From Adineta steineri (Eukaryota > Rotifera > Eurotatoria > Adinetida > Adinetidae), in NCBI GenBank assembly GCA_905250115.1, contig CAJNOI010000078.1:124001-188000 (forward strand): 64,000 bases of DNA. The letters are read 5' to 3'. The notes beneath the pieces were generated by a model. The model did not search any database, was not told where the DNA came from, and worked only from the letters and a program-made list of their open reading frames with translations. Each line of letters starts with the position of its first letter. Position 1 is the stretch's first letter. Below, piece by piece: positions 49,301-61,534 of the stretch. The position numbers and the translations under genes are program-made.

Positions 49301-52168
49301 CAAGATTCTTTAAAGAAAATGAATAAAGATTTGTTTATTGTTATTATTATTATTATACTTTTATAATTAAATTCTCAAGATTTGTTTGTGTTTGATTTTT
49401 AATTTGACTTGATAATTGAATATCTACAATAAAGAAATTTTGTTTTTTTGAATGTATTAACAAAAATAAATAGTTCTTACTTGGATTAAGTATTTCTAAA
49501 CTAAATCGTATCCAATCTTGAAGATTAGCACTTAAATATGCACATCTTTACAAAAGAAAAATAAGATAGTTTTTTTAACTTTCATTTCAATTTTTACTTT
49601 AATGCAGAAGGTAATATTGCTTCTAATATTGGCCACCATTGTTCAGTTCGATAGGCTTGTACAATATGATTATAATAACTAAAATAGAATTATGCTGATT
49701 TTAATATAATTTAATATTCTTTTACTTTAATGCTTTATCATAGTCTTTACTTGATGCATATTCTTCTGCTAAATTATACACTAAATAACAAATCAATTAT
49801 TGAAAATAGAGTTAATTTTCATAACAAGAAAAAAACAACGAACTTAAATAAAGTTTCATTCGATTTGATGAATGTTTTTTAAAATGAGTAATCGCTTGAA
49901 CAAGTAAAGAAATGATTAATTCCTATAACAAATTAACAAAAAAAGCGAATTAATTTATATATTAAATATTTAATTAAACATACGGAATGATTAACACGAG
50001 ATTCAGCATCTCGTAATGCAGCAATTGCTTCCCGTTCTTTCTGTGCATCACTAATTTCCATACCTTAATTAAAAGAAATATATCAAATACATTTTTTTAA
50101 GACAAAATCATTAGTATCCAAAAATGTTTTCTTATCTTAGCCATGACGATAATAACTTTTATCTATTTTTCATAGAGTTTATTGATGAGCAATAGAAAAG
50201 CAAACTAATAGAGAATAGTTAACAGAAGCAGAATTATCTCTTACATATATGTATTAAAGATGAGCGCTTGTATTCACCATAAATATTTATATAAACCAAT
50301 AAACTCAACTAGACTGTTATGCTTATTTTAAAAAAATAAACAACATAAGCAAAATTTGCTTTGCTTTCAATAGCATTCAAAAGTTACAAATCTATCACCA
50401 TTATTCGTTACTATATATATATATAATTATTAAAGACAGCATAATAGTATTTAATCTCTTAAAATTAGTATAATTTACCATATCTGATAAATATTACCCA
50501 TGAAAATAAAACTAACCTTTTTGTATTTTAGTTAAAGTTCTACCTACAATATGTTTACTTTATCTTTTTTTGAAAACAAATAAATATTATATGGAGAATC
50601 TCGATATTATTATTTAGTTTTCTTTTCTTTTTTTTATATTGTCTAATCTGATTTACTTTGATGATGTTGTCTCCATGGTCTTTGACCATAAAATTCAGTT
50701 GGTTTTAAAAATTCATTTGGATCAAAATCAGTTGGTTCAATTCGACGACATGTTGTTTGTGCAATTTGTTTTCGTGCCATTGATTGATATGCTGATTCTT
50801 GATAATAAAATCCTGGATGTTGTGTTTGAATTGCTAATGGACAACGTGTAAATAAATCAGCAAATGTTTGAAATCTAATTCAACAAAATAATTTTATTAT
50901 TTCGAAAAAAATAAAAAATTCGAATTCATACTGTTTTGAAAGCCATGCTTTATGTTCAAATGCTAAATCAACAGGACCAGTTTTACTTTTAAATATATCA
51001 GCATGACGACGAAAATGATTTATTGCTTCGACTGGTTGAGATAATTCAAATGATATTCGACATATCTAAATTAGATTTAAAATAAATTTTCGTAAATTTT
51101 TCTTTTTTTTTACTTTATAATTTAAAAAACCAGCAATTATTTTCATTTCAAGTATATTTGTATCATGTATACGAGCATTATCTATTAAATAACTATATGC
51201 ATTCTTATAAGATTTAACAGCACTTGGTATATCTTGTTTAAGTTCAGAAAAAAATCCAACTTTAAATTGATGACGAATATGTAATAATTGATGTGTTATA
51301 TTATTTAATGTTTCTTTATGTTTTTTAACACGACGTATTTCATTCATATAATAATTTTGACTACTTTCAATAAATGTTTGTTCTAATCTAAAATAAAAAT
51401 CATTTTATTGTTAAATTGAATTATAACAAAATTTCTATATATGTACCTATCGATCCATGCTGAAAGATTATCAGGTTGTGGAAGAACAGGTAGAACACAC
51501 AGAGAACGTTTCGGTATATCAAAATAAGTACAGAGTGTATTAGCCATTTGATCACGTTCAGAACTATACACATCATCAACTTCAAACAAAAGAATTCTAT
51601 ATATCTAAACAACTCATTCATACAGATACTTACCAGTTGGAAAACTATTTTTATTTTGAAGTAATACTACTGAAATAGCAGCACCACGACCATCAAGATT
51701 TGTTCTATAAATATTAATTAATATATACGTATGTTACAATTTGAATATAAATACCTGACTAAATCAATATTATTTTTTAATTCAGTCTGTTTTTCTTTAA
51801 ATAATGGATCATTCCAATCAAGTTCAAAAAATATAACTACTAAACTTGGTACCAGATGTAAATGCTTGTGCATCCAACTTGTTTTGAGTATACCTTTTGG
51901 AACATACCATTCATATGTAGCACGCTAATTAATAAAACAAATTAATTAATAATACAATAAATATGTAACAAACTTTTGCTTTGCTAGTTGGATATTGTTC
52001 ATCGATATCAACAAGTCGATAACGTAAAGGTACATTTGCTCGTTCTTTATCGAGTAATTCCCAAATCGAACGATGTACAGGTTGATGACGTGTATCAAGA
52101 TTTGCTAAACAGACTAGACCTCGTGGAACTATCGATAGTTCTTCAGGCATAATACAAGCCCAAGCCAT
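46377..52168 (-). CDS. TRAPPC11: TRAPPC11 (foie gras homologue), TRAPP complex subunit
   Basis: About two dozen short exons. The start at 52168 gives an N-terminus that aligns with human TRAPPC11 ([19 protein letters not shown]). Next: [20 protein letters not shown] and [14 protein letters not shown]; the foie gras domain with [38 protein letters not shown] and [33 protein letters not shown] and [23 protein letters not shown]; and the gryzun-like C-terminal part ending LPKFKISMI...LPTHIFVV, stop at 46377-46379. The protein acts in ER-to-Golgi trafficking as part of TRAPPIII. Two introns stand out: 50067-50656 (about 590 nt) and the one around 48.1-48.4 kb, which carries a hAT-like MITE. The gene looks complete. 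Confidence 0.93.
48261..48403. mobile_element. 143-bp hAT-like MITE in a TRAPPC11 intron
   Basis: Termini CAGTAGCGAATCTAGG (48261) and the inverted CCTAAATCCGTCACTG (ending 48403) match the widespread CAGTGGCGGATCTAGG hAT-type end. The flanks CCCATCCC and CCACTCCC agree at 6 of 8 positions, as expected for a decayed 8-bp duplication. Subterminal G runs and C runs extend the foldback. No coding capacity. Confidence 0.78.
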
Positions 52169-52490
52169 ACTTGATGCTTTTAAAACGATAAAAAAACTAG
52201 TTTTTTTTACGTTTTGTTCTTGTTTGTGACTTTTAGAAAAAAAAGATAACTAATATGATTCATAAATAGATTACTAGTCATATTTTTCACCAATACTAAT
52301 CTTTTAACCAAAGCGCCATCTTTCAGTATTTCTTGCAGATTTAAAGCGTAATATAGATCAATTTTGCAAATTCTGAAAGTATGTCATATATATTCACAAT
52401 TTACTTTTATGTATTTTCAGAAGTTTTCGATATTTCAAACAAAATTTAAGGTAAAAAAAATTACAGAAAATATTTAAAGAAAAAGTAAAT
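52169..52490. other. Intergenic, nothing seen
   Basis: Spacer between the TRAPPC11 start and the stop codon of the LRR gene, both on the minus strand. AT-rich, no motif recognised. Confidence 0.5.
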
Positions 52491-54110
52491 TTAGTATTTT
52501 TTTTGTAAGCGTTCTTCAATTATGGCTGCCAATGGATTTTCAATAGGTTCTTCCATATCGAGAATAGTCAAACGTCGATTTTTTCGTACACGGTACAGTA
52601 CACCAGTACCAAGACCTAATAAAATTAATAAAACAACACCGAGTCCAATCATAACACCAGTAAATGCATAATCTCCAATATTTTGACCACCTGTTCCTGG
52701 TCCAAGTGGATTTGGTTTATCTACAGAACATTTTGAAGTTGTCAATTGTGATTGAATATTACAACGTATTCGTCTAGGTGTATCAAGTAAACATTTAGGT
52801 CGTTTTAATGTATCATTTTTCGTCATTTGTATATGTTCATCTTGATAAAATAAATCCACCACACAATTACATTCATGTGTTTCATCTAATTCAAGATGAA
52901 GTAGATTTGGTGATTTTTGAAATATTGAAAAATATGAACAAAAATTACTATCATTAAGTGTATGACCAAGTAAACTAATTTCAATAGTTTGATTTGCTGA
53001 CGTACTTAAACGTGTTAATAAATCAATAATCATATTTTCAGTTAAATTTGTATGTGAAACATTAAATGAAACAAGATTTGGCATAGCTGGGACATACGCA
53101 CGTATTAAATCATCATTATTTTCACTTATAAAACTTTCAGAAAAGTCAACTATTTTCAAAGATTGTAATGTTTTTAATATATTTGTTTTAAGAAATAAAT
53201 CAAGTTGCAATTGTTTTAATATTAAATGTTTTGTATAACTATATGCAAACCAATCATAATCATTATCAATAGAAGTAATTGAATTATTACTTAAATCAAG
53301 TTTATGTAATTCCATTAAGACTCCATCGATCATATGTGATGAAAATATTTTAAAGTTTAAATTATTTTGAATTATTAATTCTTTGAGTCGAAGTGACCAT
53401 GCTTGAAATGTATGAGAATTAATAAGTTGAAGTCCTGTTGTTGACATTTCTAATAATTCAGTTGTTGAAAGAAATGTTGGTAAACTTTTATCAGTTAATT
53501 GTGTAAATAATGGACATTCACGAATATGTAATTGTTTGATATATGCAGGTTTTTTAATGCCATTTGAAAATCCAGTTATACTAGATTGTTGAATAGTTAA
53601 TTGATTGATGTGTAAATTTTCGCCAAAACATGTTGTATCAAAAATTGGACGTCCATTAAAATTATTGATATTTGTAAAATGTAAATGATTAATTTTTAAA
53701 TGATCGAATGCATTTGGTTTTAATGTTATACTTGAAGAATTCGTTGATTGTCCAATTTCAATTGATAATGTTGAATTTGTAGGTATAATCAAACTTGTTG
53801 AAAATGCATCTGAATTAATAGTTGTTATATTTATAAGACGAATTAATATTGAATGATTTGCAAGAAATGTTAAATTTTCGAAAGCATTAGCTTGAAGTTG
53901 TTTAAAATTTAAAAATGTATATTCTTCAACAGCTGGTAATAATGCAAGTGATGGAAAATAAGTATTATCACTATTATTACCAGAATTACCATTACATATG
54001 ACTGTATTTGGTTTTGTATTACAATCACATAGTTCAAGTAATGGACAGTCAGAATAAATCATGCTTATTTTTGATATTAGAAGAAAAACGAGGAGAAAGG
54101 GCGACATCAT
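52491..54110 (-). CDS. Leucine-rich-repeat type I membrane protein
   Basis: 539 aa in one exon. Signal peptide at 1-20 (MMSPFLLVFLLISKISM...), then a Cys-rich LRR N-cap (CPLLELCDC...C), about ten degenerate LRRs (for example LHKLDLSNNSITSID, LVSFNVSHTNLTENM), and an LRR C-cap with CNCVVDLFY...CLLDTPRRIRC...C. A Gly/Pro linker leads to one TM helix (about 486-510, GVMIGLGVVLLILLGLGTG), a basic stop-transfer RVRKNRR and a short acidic tail. Many N-glycosylation sequons. No kinase, TIR or Ig domain. It is likely an adhesion or recognition receptor; the ligand is unknown. Both start codons at 54105-54110 would give the same signal peptide. Confidence 0.87.
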   Translation of the reverse strand: MMSPFLLVFLLISKISMIYSDCPLLELCDCNTKPNTVICNGNSGNNSDNTYFPSLALLPAVEEYTFLNFKQLQANAFENLTFLANHSILIRLINITTINSDAFSTSLIIPTNSTLSIEIGQSTNSSSITLKPNAFDHLKINHLHFTNINNFNGRPIFDTTCFGENLHINQLTIQQSSITGFSNGIKKPAYIKQLHIRECPLFTQLTDKSLPTFLSTTELLEMSTTGLQLINSHTFQAWSLRLKELIIQNNLNFKIFSSHMIDGVLMELHKLDLSNNSITSIDNDYDWFAYSYTKHLILKQLQLDLFLKTNILKTLQSLKIVDFSESFISENNDDLIRAYVPAMPNLVSFNVSHTNLTENMIIDLLTRLSTSANQTIEISLLGHTLNDSNFCSYFSIFQKSPNLLHLELDETHECNCVVDLFYQDEHIQMTKNDTLKRPKCLLDTPRRIRCNIQSQLTTSKCSVDKPNPLGPGTGGQNIGDYAFTGVMIGLGVVLLILLGLGTGVLYRVRKNRRLTILDMEEPIENPLAAIIEERLQKKY

Positions 54111-54227
54111 CGTTGATAAGGTGTCCGACGCAATGAATATGAATGTAAAAATCTTTCATTTCTCGCTATCTTATCTTTATTTATTACATCGTCACCTGAT
54201 AAACTTTAACTTAACGAGCAAAAAAAA

Positions 54228-54327
54228 NNNNNNNNNNNNNNNNNNNNNNNNNNNNNNNNNNNNNNNNNNNNNNNNNNNNNNNNNNNNNNNNNNNNNNNNN
54301 NNNNNNNNNNNNNNNNNNNNNNNNNNN
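54228..54327. other. Assembly gap (100 N)
   Basis: Default-size gap flanked on both sides by poly-A, in the intergenic region upstream of the LRR gene. No gene is obviously cut. Confidence 0.98.
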
Positions 54328-55158
54328 AAAAAAATAACAGTGACTATTTATTATAACATATACAATTTATCTAAGTATTTAGTAGATAAATCACGAAAAT
54401 AATAATAGTCAGGAAGTTTTATTATAAGTTATAATGAATTGTTATGTCTATGGATCAGGTAAATTAACAATGACATAGCAAATTAGATCCTGTTAAAAAC
54501 ACTTCGGAAATATTTCTAGATCCGACAGCATCTGATTTTATGTATAAACTACAATATAAATAAATGCATACAATAAAATAAAAGTAAACGCAGTTATCAT
54601 CACTATCTATTTTAATTCATGATGGTTGTAGGAGCGTCAAGGATGACAGATATGTGTTTGTCAGTACATATTTTCACTTCGTTTCGTCATCATGTTTTTA
54701 ATATTCATAAAAACTTTTTATTTTTCCAAGTTAAGTTTGGAATATTAACATTTCCTTTTTGCTATTCATGTTTACCTTTTGACGCTAATGAAAAATAGGT
54801 ACATAAAATAAAAATGATTTGATGAGTCAATATTATTTTTGTATCGCAATGATTCATTTCTAATTTTTTCAAACAGATTTTTCTATACCTTGATAAAGAA
54901 AAAATGAATAAGAACGCAATTATTTGTCATTCTTCTAGAACAACTACTATGTTTCATGTAACAAGAAAAGAACCTGAGTCATATAGAACGGTAATTATGA
55001 CGTTTGAATCAACACATGAAAATGAATAACGATAGCGAACGTAAAGATAAAGCCTCCAAGGACGTTCTATTTGGTATATAAGAGGTAAAAAATGAAGTTC
55101 GAGACATTCAATTTCATTTCTTTCATAACAAAATTAAATACAACTATTAACAAATACA
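54328..55158. other. Upstream region of the C2-domain gene
   Basis: Non-coding apart from the core promoter listed separately. A single heat-shock-element-like dyad (TTCTAGAA) is at 54933-54940, which could easily be chance in AT-rich DNA. Confidence 0.45.
55075..55085 (+). promoter_or_regulatory. TATA box of the C2-domain gene
   Basis: TATATAAGAGG lies 74-84 nt upstream of the ATG at 55159, leaving room for a start site near 55105-55112 (TTCAATTTC) and a ~50-nt leader. This is the clearest TATA box in the window and suggests regulated or strong expression. Confidence 0.6.
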
Positions 55159-55593
55159 ATGCCAAACGGTACATTAGAAGTTATTATTGCTGAAGGACGT
55201 AGTCTTAAAGATTGTGATATAATTGGTCAAAATGATGCATATGTAGAAATTTATTTGGATAAAAAATATAAACAACGTACAAAAATCATAAAAAATTCTA
55301 ATAATCCTGTATGGAATGAACGATTTACATTTAATATTCATAAAGGTGATGATACAATTCATTTTGCTGTATATGATGATGATGTTGTTGGTCGAGATTC
55401 AATTGGAAATGGCAAAGTTAAATTGAAACATGTTTTTGATGATAATAGATTTGATGAATGGGTTAAATTACCAGCTCATTTAGGTTTATCATCTCATGGT
55501 GAAATTCATGTTATTATGAATTTTATAGTAAGTTAATATTTAATATATTGATTCATTATTATTCTTTTTTCCTTTCTTTTCTAGCCATCATAA
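55159..55593 (+). CDS. Single C2-domain protein
   Basis: A stand-alone C2 domain of about 125 aa: LEVIIAEGRSLKDCDIIGQN, then DAYVEIYLD, TKIIKNSNNPVWNERFTFN, FAVYDDDVVGRDSIGNG, and EWVKLPAHL...GEIHVIMNF. The Asp residues in the DxIGQNDAY loop and the DDDxxGRD loop are those that bind Ca2+, so Ca2+-dependent phospholipid binding is likely. The 3' end has a strong intron (55528-55584, GTAAGT...TTTTCTAG). Spliced, the protein ends ...NFIPS; unspliced it ends ...NFIVS. No TM or second domain, so it resembles small plant-type or invertebrate single-C2 proteins. Confidence 0.87.
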
Positions 55594-57916
55594 TGTATAA
55601 TTAACAAATCAGACTATATATAACTATTTCTTATGTGTTTATAAATAAATTTGATACTTTTTTCGTTCATATGATCGATGTAATGATTTAAATGTCTATT
55701 GTATCTTGTTGAAGGTGTAGTCATATCGAAATATATATATATTTACATTTGATATGAAATTATGTTAGTGTTGAAAAGAATGTTTTGTTTATTTCTTAAA
55801 TTAACTTTGTTATGTTTGAATATTTTATACATAATCGATCAACTAACATGCAGATAACTTATGATTTATGAGTCATTTTTGTGAAACTGGAAAATATTTT
55901 TCGAAAAATACCGTTCTCAATGCATGCATACAGTCAATATTTGACATTTGCAAATAACCTCAGCACAGTCACTCGAAGAATGTAGGAAACAGTCTTAAAC
56001 AAACTTTATATGTCAAATAGCACATCATGACTAAATATTACATGTTGTTTTTTTATATAAATATTTAGATTATTTGTGTCTTTCAATTGCTTTATATATT
56101 CTTTGATTTTTTTCATTTCATTTACATAAAGGTTCGATGGTACTTCAGTGATACAAAATTATCTGTCAAAGTTTGTTTTTTTTTAACTAAAGATTAATTC
56201 GTCATTTCATCGTACATAATAATAAAATCACAGTTATTATTATCAAGCATTAATTATAAGTTAGATATCGTTGAAATGAACAACAGAAAATTTAATTTTG
56301 AGATACTAAAATAAAAATAATCGCGCTTATGACTTAATTTCTAGTTTTAACACTTGTTCCTCATGTAAAAAATCATTACATCAATCCAAAAGAATAGAAC
56401 AATCAGAATATTTGAGTAACTATATAGAAATAATTGTCCTGAGAAATATTAATACTAATATAAAATTAACTTATTATTAAATATTTAACGTACATCTTTA
56501 TGAAAAGATAAAATTGATGTTACATGACATATATGAGCATTGAAGGGAAGGATGTCATCAATTTAACTGACGATAATATGAGTTGTATTTCCTCAACAGC
56601 AATATTATTATCTGAAGTAATCTAAAGGTGTTAGACTTCATTAAACTCTTTCGATAGACATGCAAACAGACGTATAACGTGATACTCATTAGAAATAATT
56701 CCATAAATATATGATTATGTAATGAACAAGAGAGAATAGAGTGTATATAGAAAGAGTTATTTAAGAAGTACTAAAAAGTTTTGAACGACCTTTATTATTC
56801 ATAACAAATGAGTGCATTCTTTTTCTTTTTTTGGTAAAATATCCGTTAAAAATTTAAAAGTCAGTCTAGTTTAAGTGAAAATAATGTTGATTATAGATTA
56901 GTACCGTATCTACTTAGATAATAAAATGAATAATAAGTTGTTTAAGTTTATATTGTAAATTTTCAGATTATTGTCTTATTGAACTGTAATGAAAATATAG
57001 CTATCGTAATCTTTCTTTTACTAATATGATTTTATTTGTACTCAATAATAAAAAGATTGATTAAGAAATATTGTACCTTTAATATTCGTTTTAGAGTCTC
57101 TTGAGATAACTTCCACATCATTAGCGCCAATGTATTACATTTGTTAGTTTTTTTTATACACAAGATGTGTCATTGAAAAAAATAAAACTAAAAGAATAAG
57201 CATCGCCTAGAGTATAAAATATATATTATTATTCATATTGAATTCCTTAGATAAATAGAATATTGAACTAAATCAACTAATAATAGTTATTATTTTCAAT
57301 GGCAGTCAACGCAAACTATTAGTAGATAACTACGAACTACTATTTCTCTTTTTCTATTATGATATCTTGAACAAAGAAGAATAGAGAATTTTAAATAAAT
57401 GTAATTTCTCTATTTTTTTTCTATTTGAATACGTAGGCGAAGAGTAGGATATCATAGATAATTTAATTAATTAATTTGATACGATCTTCTTAGTTAGAAA
57501 TATATGAGAAGATTTCTATTAGCAATAGGATTCAGTGTGTGGCAGATTAGAAAATAAGAGAATAAGATTTTCATCTCGCTCTCTCTCTCGGTATATATAT
57601 TGGAGATGTTTCTTTAGTCATTTTTTAAATATTTCTGTATATATTTGATGATAAGATTAAATTGTAACATAACTGAAAGTAACAGGGCATGGTTTTTCTT
57701 CTTCTTAGTATCAGAATGATTGACAGAAACAGAAAAGATGCTGCTGAGCTTAACGGATGTTTTATCTATTTTTAGTAGATGAGTTGGAAATGAAAAGTAT
57801 GAAGGTTATCTATTTCATTTTTCTTAATTATATACAAGTATTCAAAGTCATCAATCTCTTCTTTTTTTTTCTAGAACTATTCATCATATCCTTTAAGCTT
57901 ACTAAATATACTAACA
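55594..57916. other. Intergenic, no gene seen
   Basis: 2.3 kb of AT-rich DNA. ORFs are short and motif-free. A splice acceptor (TTTTTTTTTCTAG) at 57862-57874 lies 42 nt upstream of the next start codon and marks the 5' edge of an exon of the peptide-precursor gene, so part of this region may be its 5' intron. Confidence 0.5.
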
Positions 57917-58408
57917 ATGACTCAGGTAATATTATTAAGATTTTTAATTATATAAACTTAATTTACTTGATTTTAGTTGATCTTTTCATCTAACTTCAAT
58001 TATCAGTTTTTTACCCTACTTATTGTCATTCTTTTTTTTCTTAATAATTATCAAATATCAGCCAATAGACTGAGTAATAAACCTGATTATCAACAACTTG
58101 CCTCAACCTATAACGATTTATCTTATGAAGATATGGATGATAATGAATCCCCATTTTCAATGAGTCAAAACAACGTTTATATACCCGATTATGATGAAGT
58201 TGCAGCACGACATCCTTGGTCTCAATTATTTCATCGTCAGTCTGAGCGATCCATTTATAATACAAATTCTTATATACCACAAAAATCTGGTTTTGCTTTA
58301 CGTCATAGTAAAATTCATTATAATCCAAATTTATCTCAAAAACGTTCAATTCCAATTGAACTACAAAAAGCCCTATTTGCTCATGGAATTGTAGGTCGTC
58401 GCCGTTAA
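57917..58408 (+). CDS. Secreted precursor of a probable amidated neuropeptide
   Basis: Exon 1 (coding part 57917-57925, ATG ACT CAG) and exon 2 (57977-58408) around a 51-nt intron give 146 aa; the longer frame in exon 2 has no ATG of its own. Residues about 14-31 form a signal-peptide core (FFTLLIVILFFLNNYQISA). The middle is acidic and Tyr/Ser-rich. The C-terminus has a dibasic KR (125-126), then SIPIELQKALFAHGIV, then GRRR at the very end. KR cleavage plus trimming of RRR and Gly-to-amide conversion would give a 16-residue peptide with a C-terminal Val-amide. That is standard prohormone logic. I recognise no known peptide family; a loose PDF-like S..EL pattern is weak. The poly(A) signal AATAAA is at 58487-58492. 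Confidence 0.75.
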
Positions 58409-61400
58409 AAATCACGTTTTTTTTCTTTTCAAACACTAATTACAAAAAATCTTTAAATATCAGTTTTTTTTCATCTATTATAATTCAATAAAGAAAAAAA
58501 ATGATATCTGCATAAAATATAACCTATATTAAAATATGTTTTTGATTGCTCTAGATTATTATAACAATAAGAAATAATCTCGAAAAAATTCAAATGTATT
58601 TTTTTGACACGTAATCATATAGATACTACATAACTTTTTTTTTGTACTTTAAAGTTATCAAGTATACTATCTAATCTTATTCCTTGTAGGTGCTGGAAAA
58701 ATCTTCTGATTAGATTGTAGTTATGTGGGAGAAGAATAATTGCACATAGGAAAAGACGTTAACAAACATTGTTATTATAATTTTATCAGGAAATGAATGG
58801 TGTAGAAAATAAAAATTATTTTTGTTAAAACACCATCAGCTGAATATATTAAGCACATAGGCGTGAACATGATAATGACAACGAACATGTTGACGCTCGG
58901 GGTTGCCTAGATTACATACAATTATGTTAAACTAAAAAGTTCTAAGACTAAATCAACAAATTAAAAATACGAACTGTCAGTTATAGTCTGGGATTGAAAC
59001 AAAATCTGAATAATGAGTAAGTTAACTAAAATTTAAAATAATGGATATTTGATATACATTGTAAATACCAGAAAAATCTTGGATAGCTAATATCCTAGAT
59101 TTATTAGTTTGATAATAAGAATATTAATCTGATCCTAGTATCAGTAATCTTGTTCACTCAAATTACAAATATGTTCATTATATGATAACTATTTTTAGTA
59201 GTTAATTAAGTAACTAATTAGAAAGTATATACTAAACATATCGAATTATTCGAAAAAATTTTAATTATTTCATTAAAGGATAAAGAGTATACATCGAAGA
59301 TAAGTATCGGGTTAAAGATGTGCAAAAAAAGTATAATATTGAAGAACTAAATATCATATGTTATCTAGAATATTAAGTTGGCGTCGAAAACGTCAAAGAA
59401 GTATAAAGAATAAATACATCGGTAATAGGTTGAATGTCAATATGTATTTGTACAATTGAAAAACATCATATAAATAATATCAGTTATTGTTAATAAAAAA
59501 TTTTCCTAAAAAAATACTATAGCCGTTTTATCATCATCATTCACACTAGCCATGAAAGATGTCAATACCAATTACTTGACAAGAGAAAATCATAGATAAT
59601 ATATCGAGGATACTACATATTATACTCTTCTGAGGAATAATATGAAAAATATCTTTTAGCTAACCTATGGTACTTTTGTTTATTTTCTAAATTACTATTC
59701 TATTATTATCATCGGCTATTTTGAGAATATTTAATATTAAAAATAAAACCATTCAATCTATATAATTAGTTTTCTACTAGGAAGTACTGCAAGTCCATAC
59801 ATACAAATACAAACCAATTGCAAAAATAAAAATTGAACGTTAAAATTATAGTAGAGCCACATGACTGAACATGGTATGATTGTTCAAGTACTCCACAATT
59901 AACTCAAATGATAAATTATCTGCGAAATTGACGGTGAATTTCTGAAAAAAAATTTTGTTTTCTGTATACTCATTTTTATAGCTAATGTGAACTTTCTATT
60001 CTTTTTCTCCCTATTAACAACTGAATAGAAATTCTTTCGTAAAAAATACACAGATATCTGTTTATTGAAACAAGCGATAATTTCAATTACAATAAACAAA
60101 TGCCTGTAGCATATAATATGTATAGGCACTTACGAAATAATTAGCAAGAATGAACAGAACTGATCTTGAACTGTCTAGCAGAAAGAATCATAAATATTTT
60201 ATAATATCTGTTAATTGATGATTTTCATGATCTGGATATTTTCATATACATAAGTCATTTCAATGATTTCTCCTTTTCATAGTAACTAGTAATAAATATT
60301 ATATTTTAATCTGGAAAAAAAATTTAGCGCACTCAACTTAGGCAAAATTATACAAGTACAAGTGACAGAAACGTCAGTCTTGCATATTTTAGAACCAGAT
60401 ATTGTGATAAAATTTGACTTCTTTACAACGGAAATCCTCCTATTCTCGTGCAGGATATATTGTCATGTAAGCTAAATAGCCAATGAATAGGAATATAATA
60501 TAATGATCATACGAGAAGACAAGAGTCAAAGGGTCAAACGGAGGATAAAATATAGGTAACAAATATCCTTTTTATTATAAAGAGAAATATTGAAGATTAG
60601 AAGATGCCTATACATAGAAGGTTAGGTATAAATTTATGTATATTTTACTCACTATAGTATTTGCAAGTATCAAGATGAAGATGAATGAGAAGTGCAGAGA
60701 AACTGCATAACTTTTATATACACATAGTATTAGTACTAATATTTTCTGCTGTACAATTTTCTCAGCTGACTCACTAAAACTTATCGTTTGAATAACAGCA
60801 ACATCCGAATATGCTTGTATCTTGAGGGTGAGTGTGTGAGGATGTAGGTGAGAGATCAAAGAAGTATACAACAGAAATGTCTGATGGTTGTGTACCACTG
60901 GCTAGCGATTATGGCACGTACTTACAACGTACTATAAGATCAATCATAGTATAGATATTATACATATAGTCGTTTTCTATCTTTCCTTACATATATATGT
61001 TTTCTGTGGCCAGTACTCTCTATCGTTCTTTCAGGTATTTTCCAAAATATTTTTCTTGCTTTTCATAAGCAACATCTCATGGAATTTTCCAAGATATAAA
61101 TGAAATCCTTTTTGGTTTATTCTAGTGAATCCTTTATAAATTGCCGTTTCGACCGTTTATGTTAATAGTTAGTTAAAGTACGATATTAAATTGAGCTATC
61201 TTAGACTATCATTTCCATTATTATTAAACAAAATGAGTTTTTGTTTTTAAATAAATTGTACTAGTTAAGCAATAGCAATAATATTATGATTGAATTGTTT
61301 CATATACTCCTTCTACTCCTCTCTAATCCAGATGTCGTCTTCTTCCAAAGTTTTTTTCAAGTGAATAAATGACTCGTCAATACTTTACATATCACATTTT

Positions 61401-61534
61401 TTCCTGTCAGTTTTAACCTATTGCATTATGTTTTTGATGACTGTACTACTTTAGAAAAAATAACTGAGTCATCAAAGAAAGAAATTTGAAATAACAAAAA
61501 TTTTTCTTTTAAGATCATCTATCATACTTCTAAA
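58409..61534. other. Long intergenic region, nothing recognised
   Basis: 3.1 kb of AT-rich DNA between the peptide gene and ARIH1. Small ORFs (for example on the minus strand at 60608-60898) are low-complexity and lack support. A pyrimidine-rich acceptor (TTTTTCTTTTAAG, ending 61514) lies about 20 nt before the ARIH1 ATG. Confidence 0.5.

Noticed and set aside
50641..50660. In-frame TAG that seemed to end the TRAPPC11 foie gras region
   Set aside because: A GTAAAT donor just before it splices to an acceptor at 50066, and the joined protein continues to match TRAPPC11, so the stop is intronic.
54933..54940. Heat-shock element upstream of the C2 gene
   Set aside because: A single TTCnnGAA dyad is too common by chance; a functional HSE needs three or more units.
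60608..60898. 96-codon ORF with hydrophobic C-terminus
   Set aside because: No signal peptide, splice or homology support; expected by chance in AT-rich DNA.
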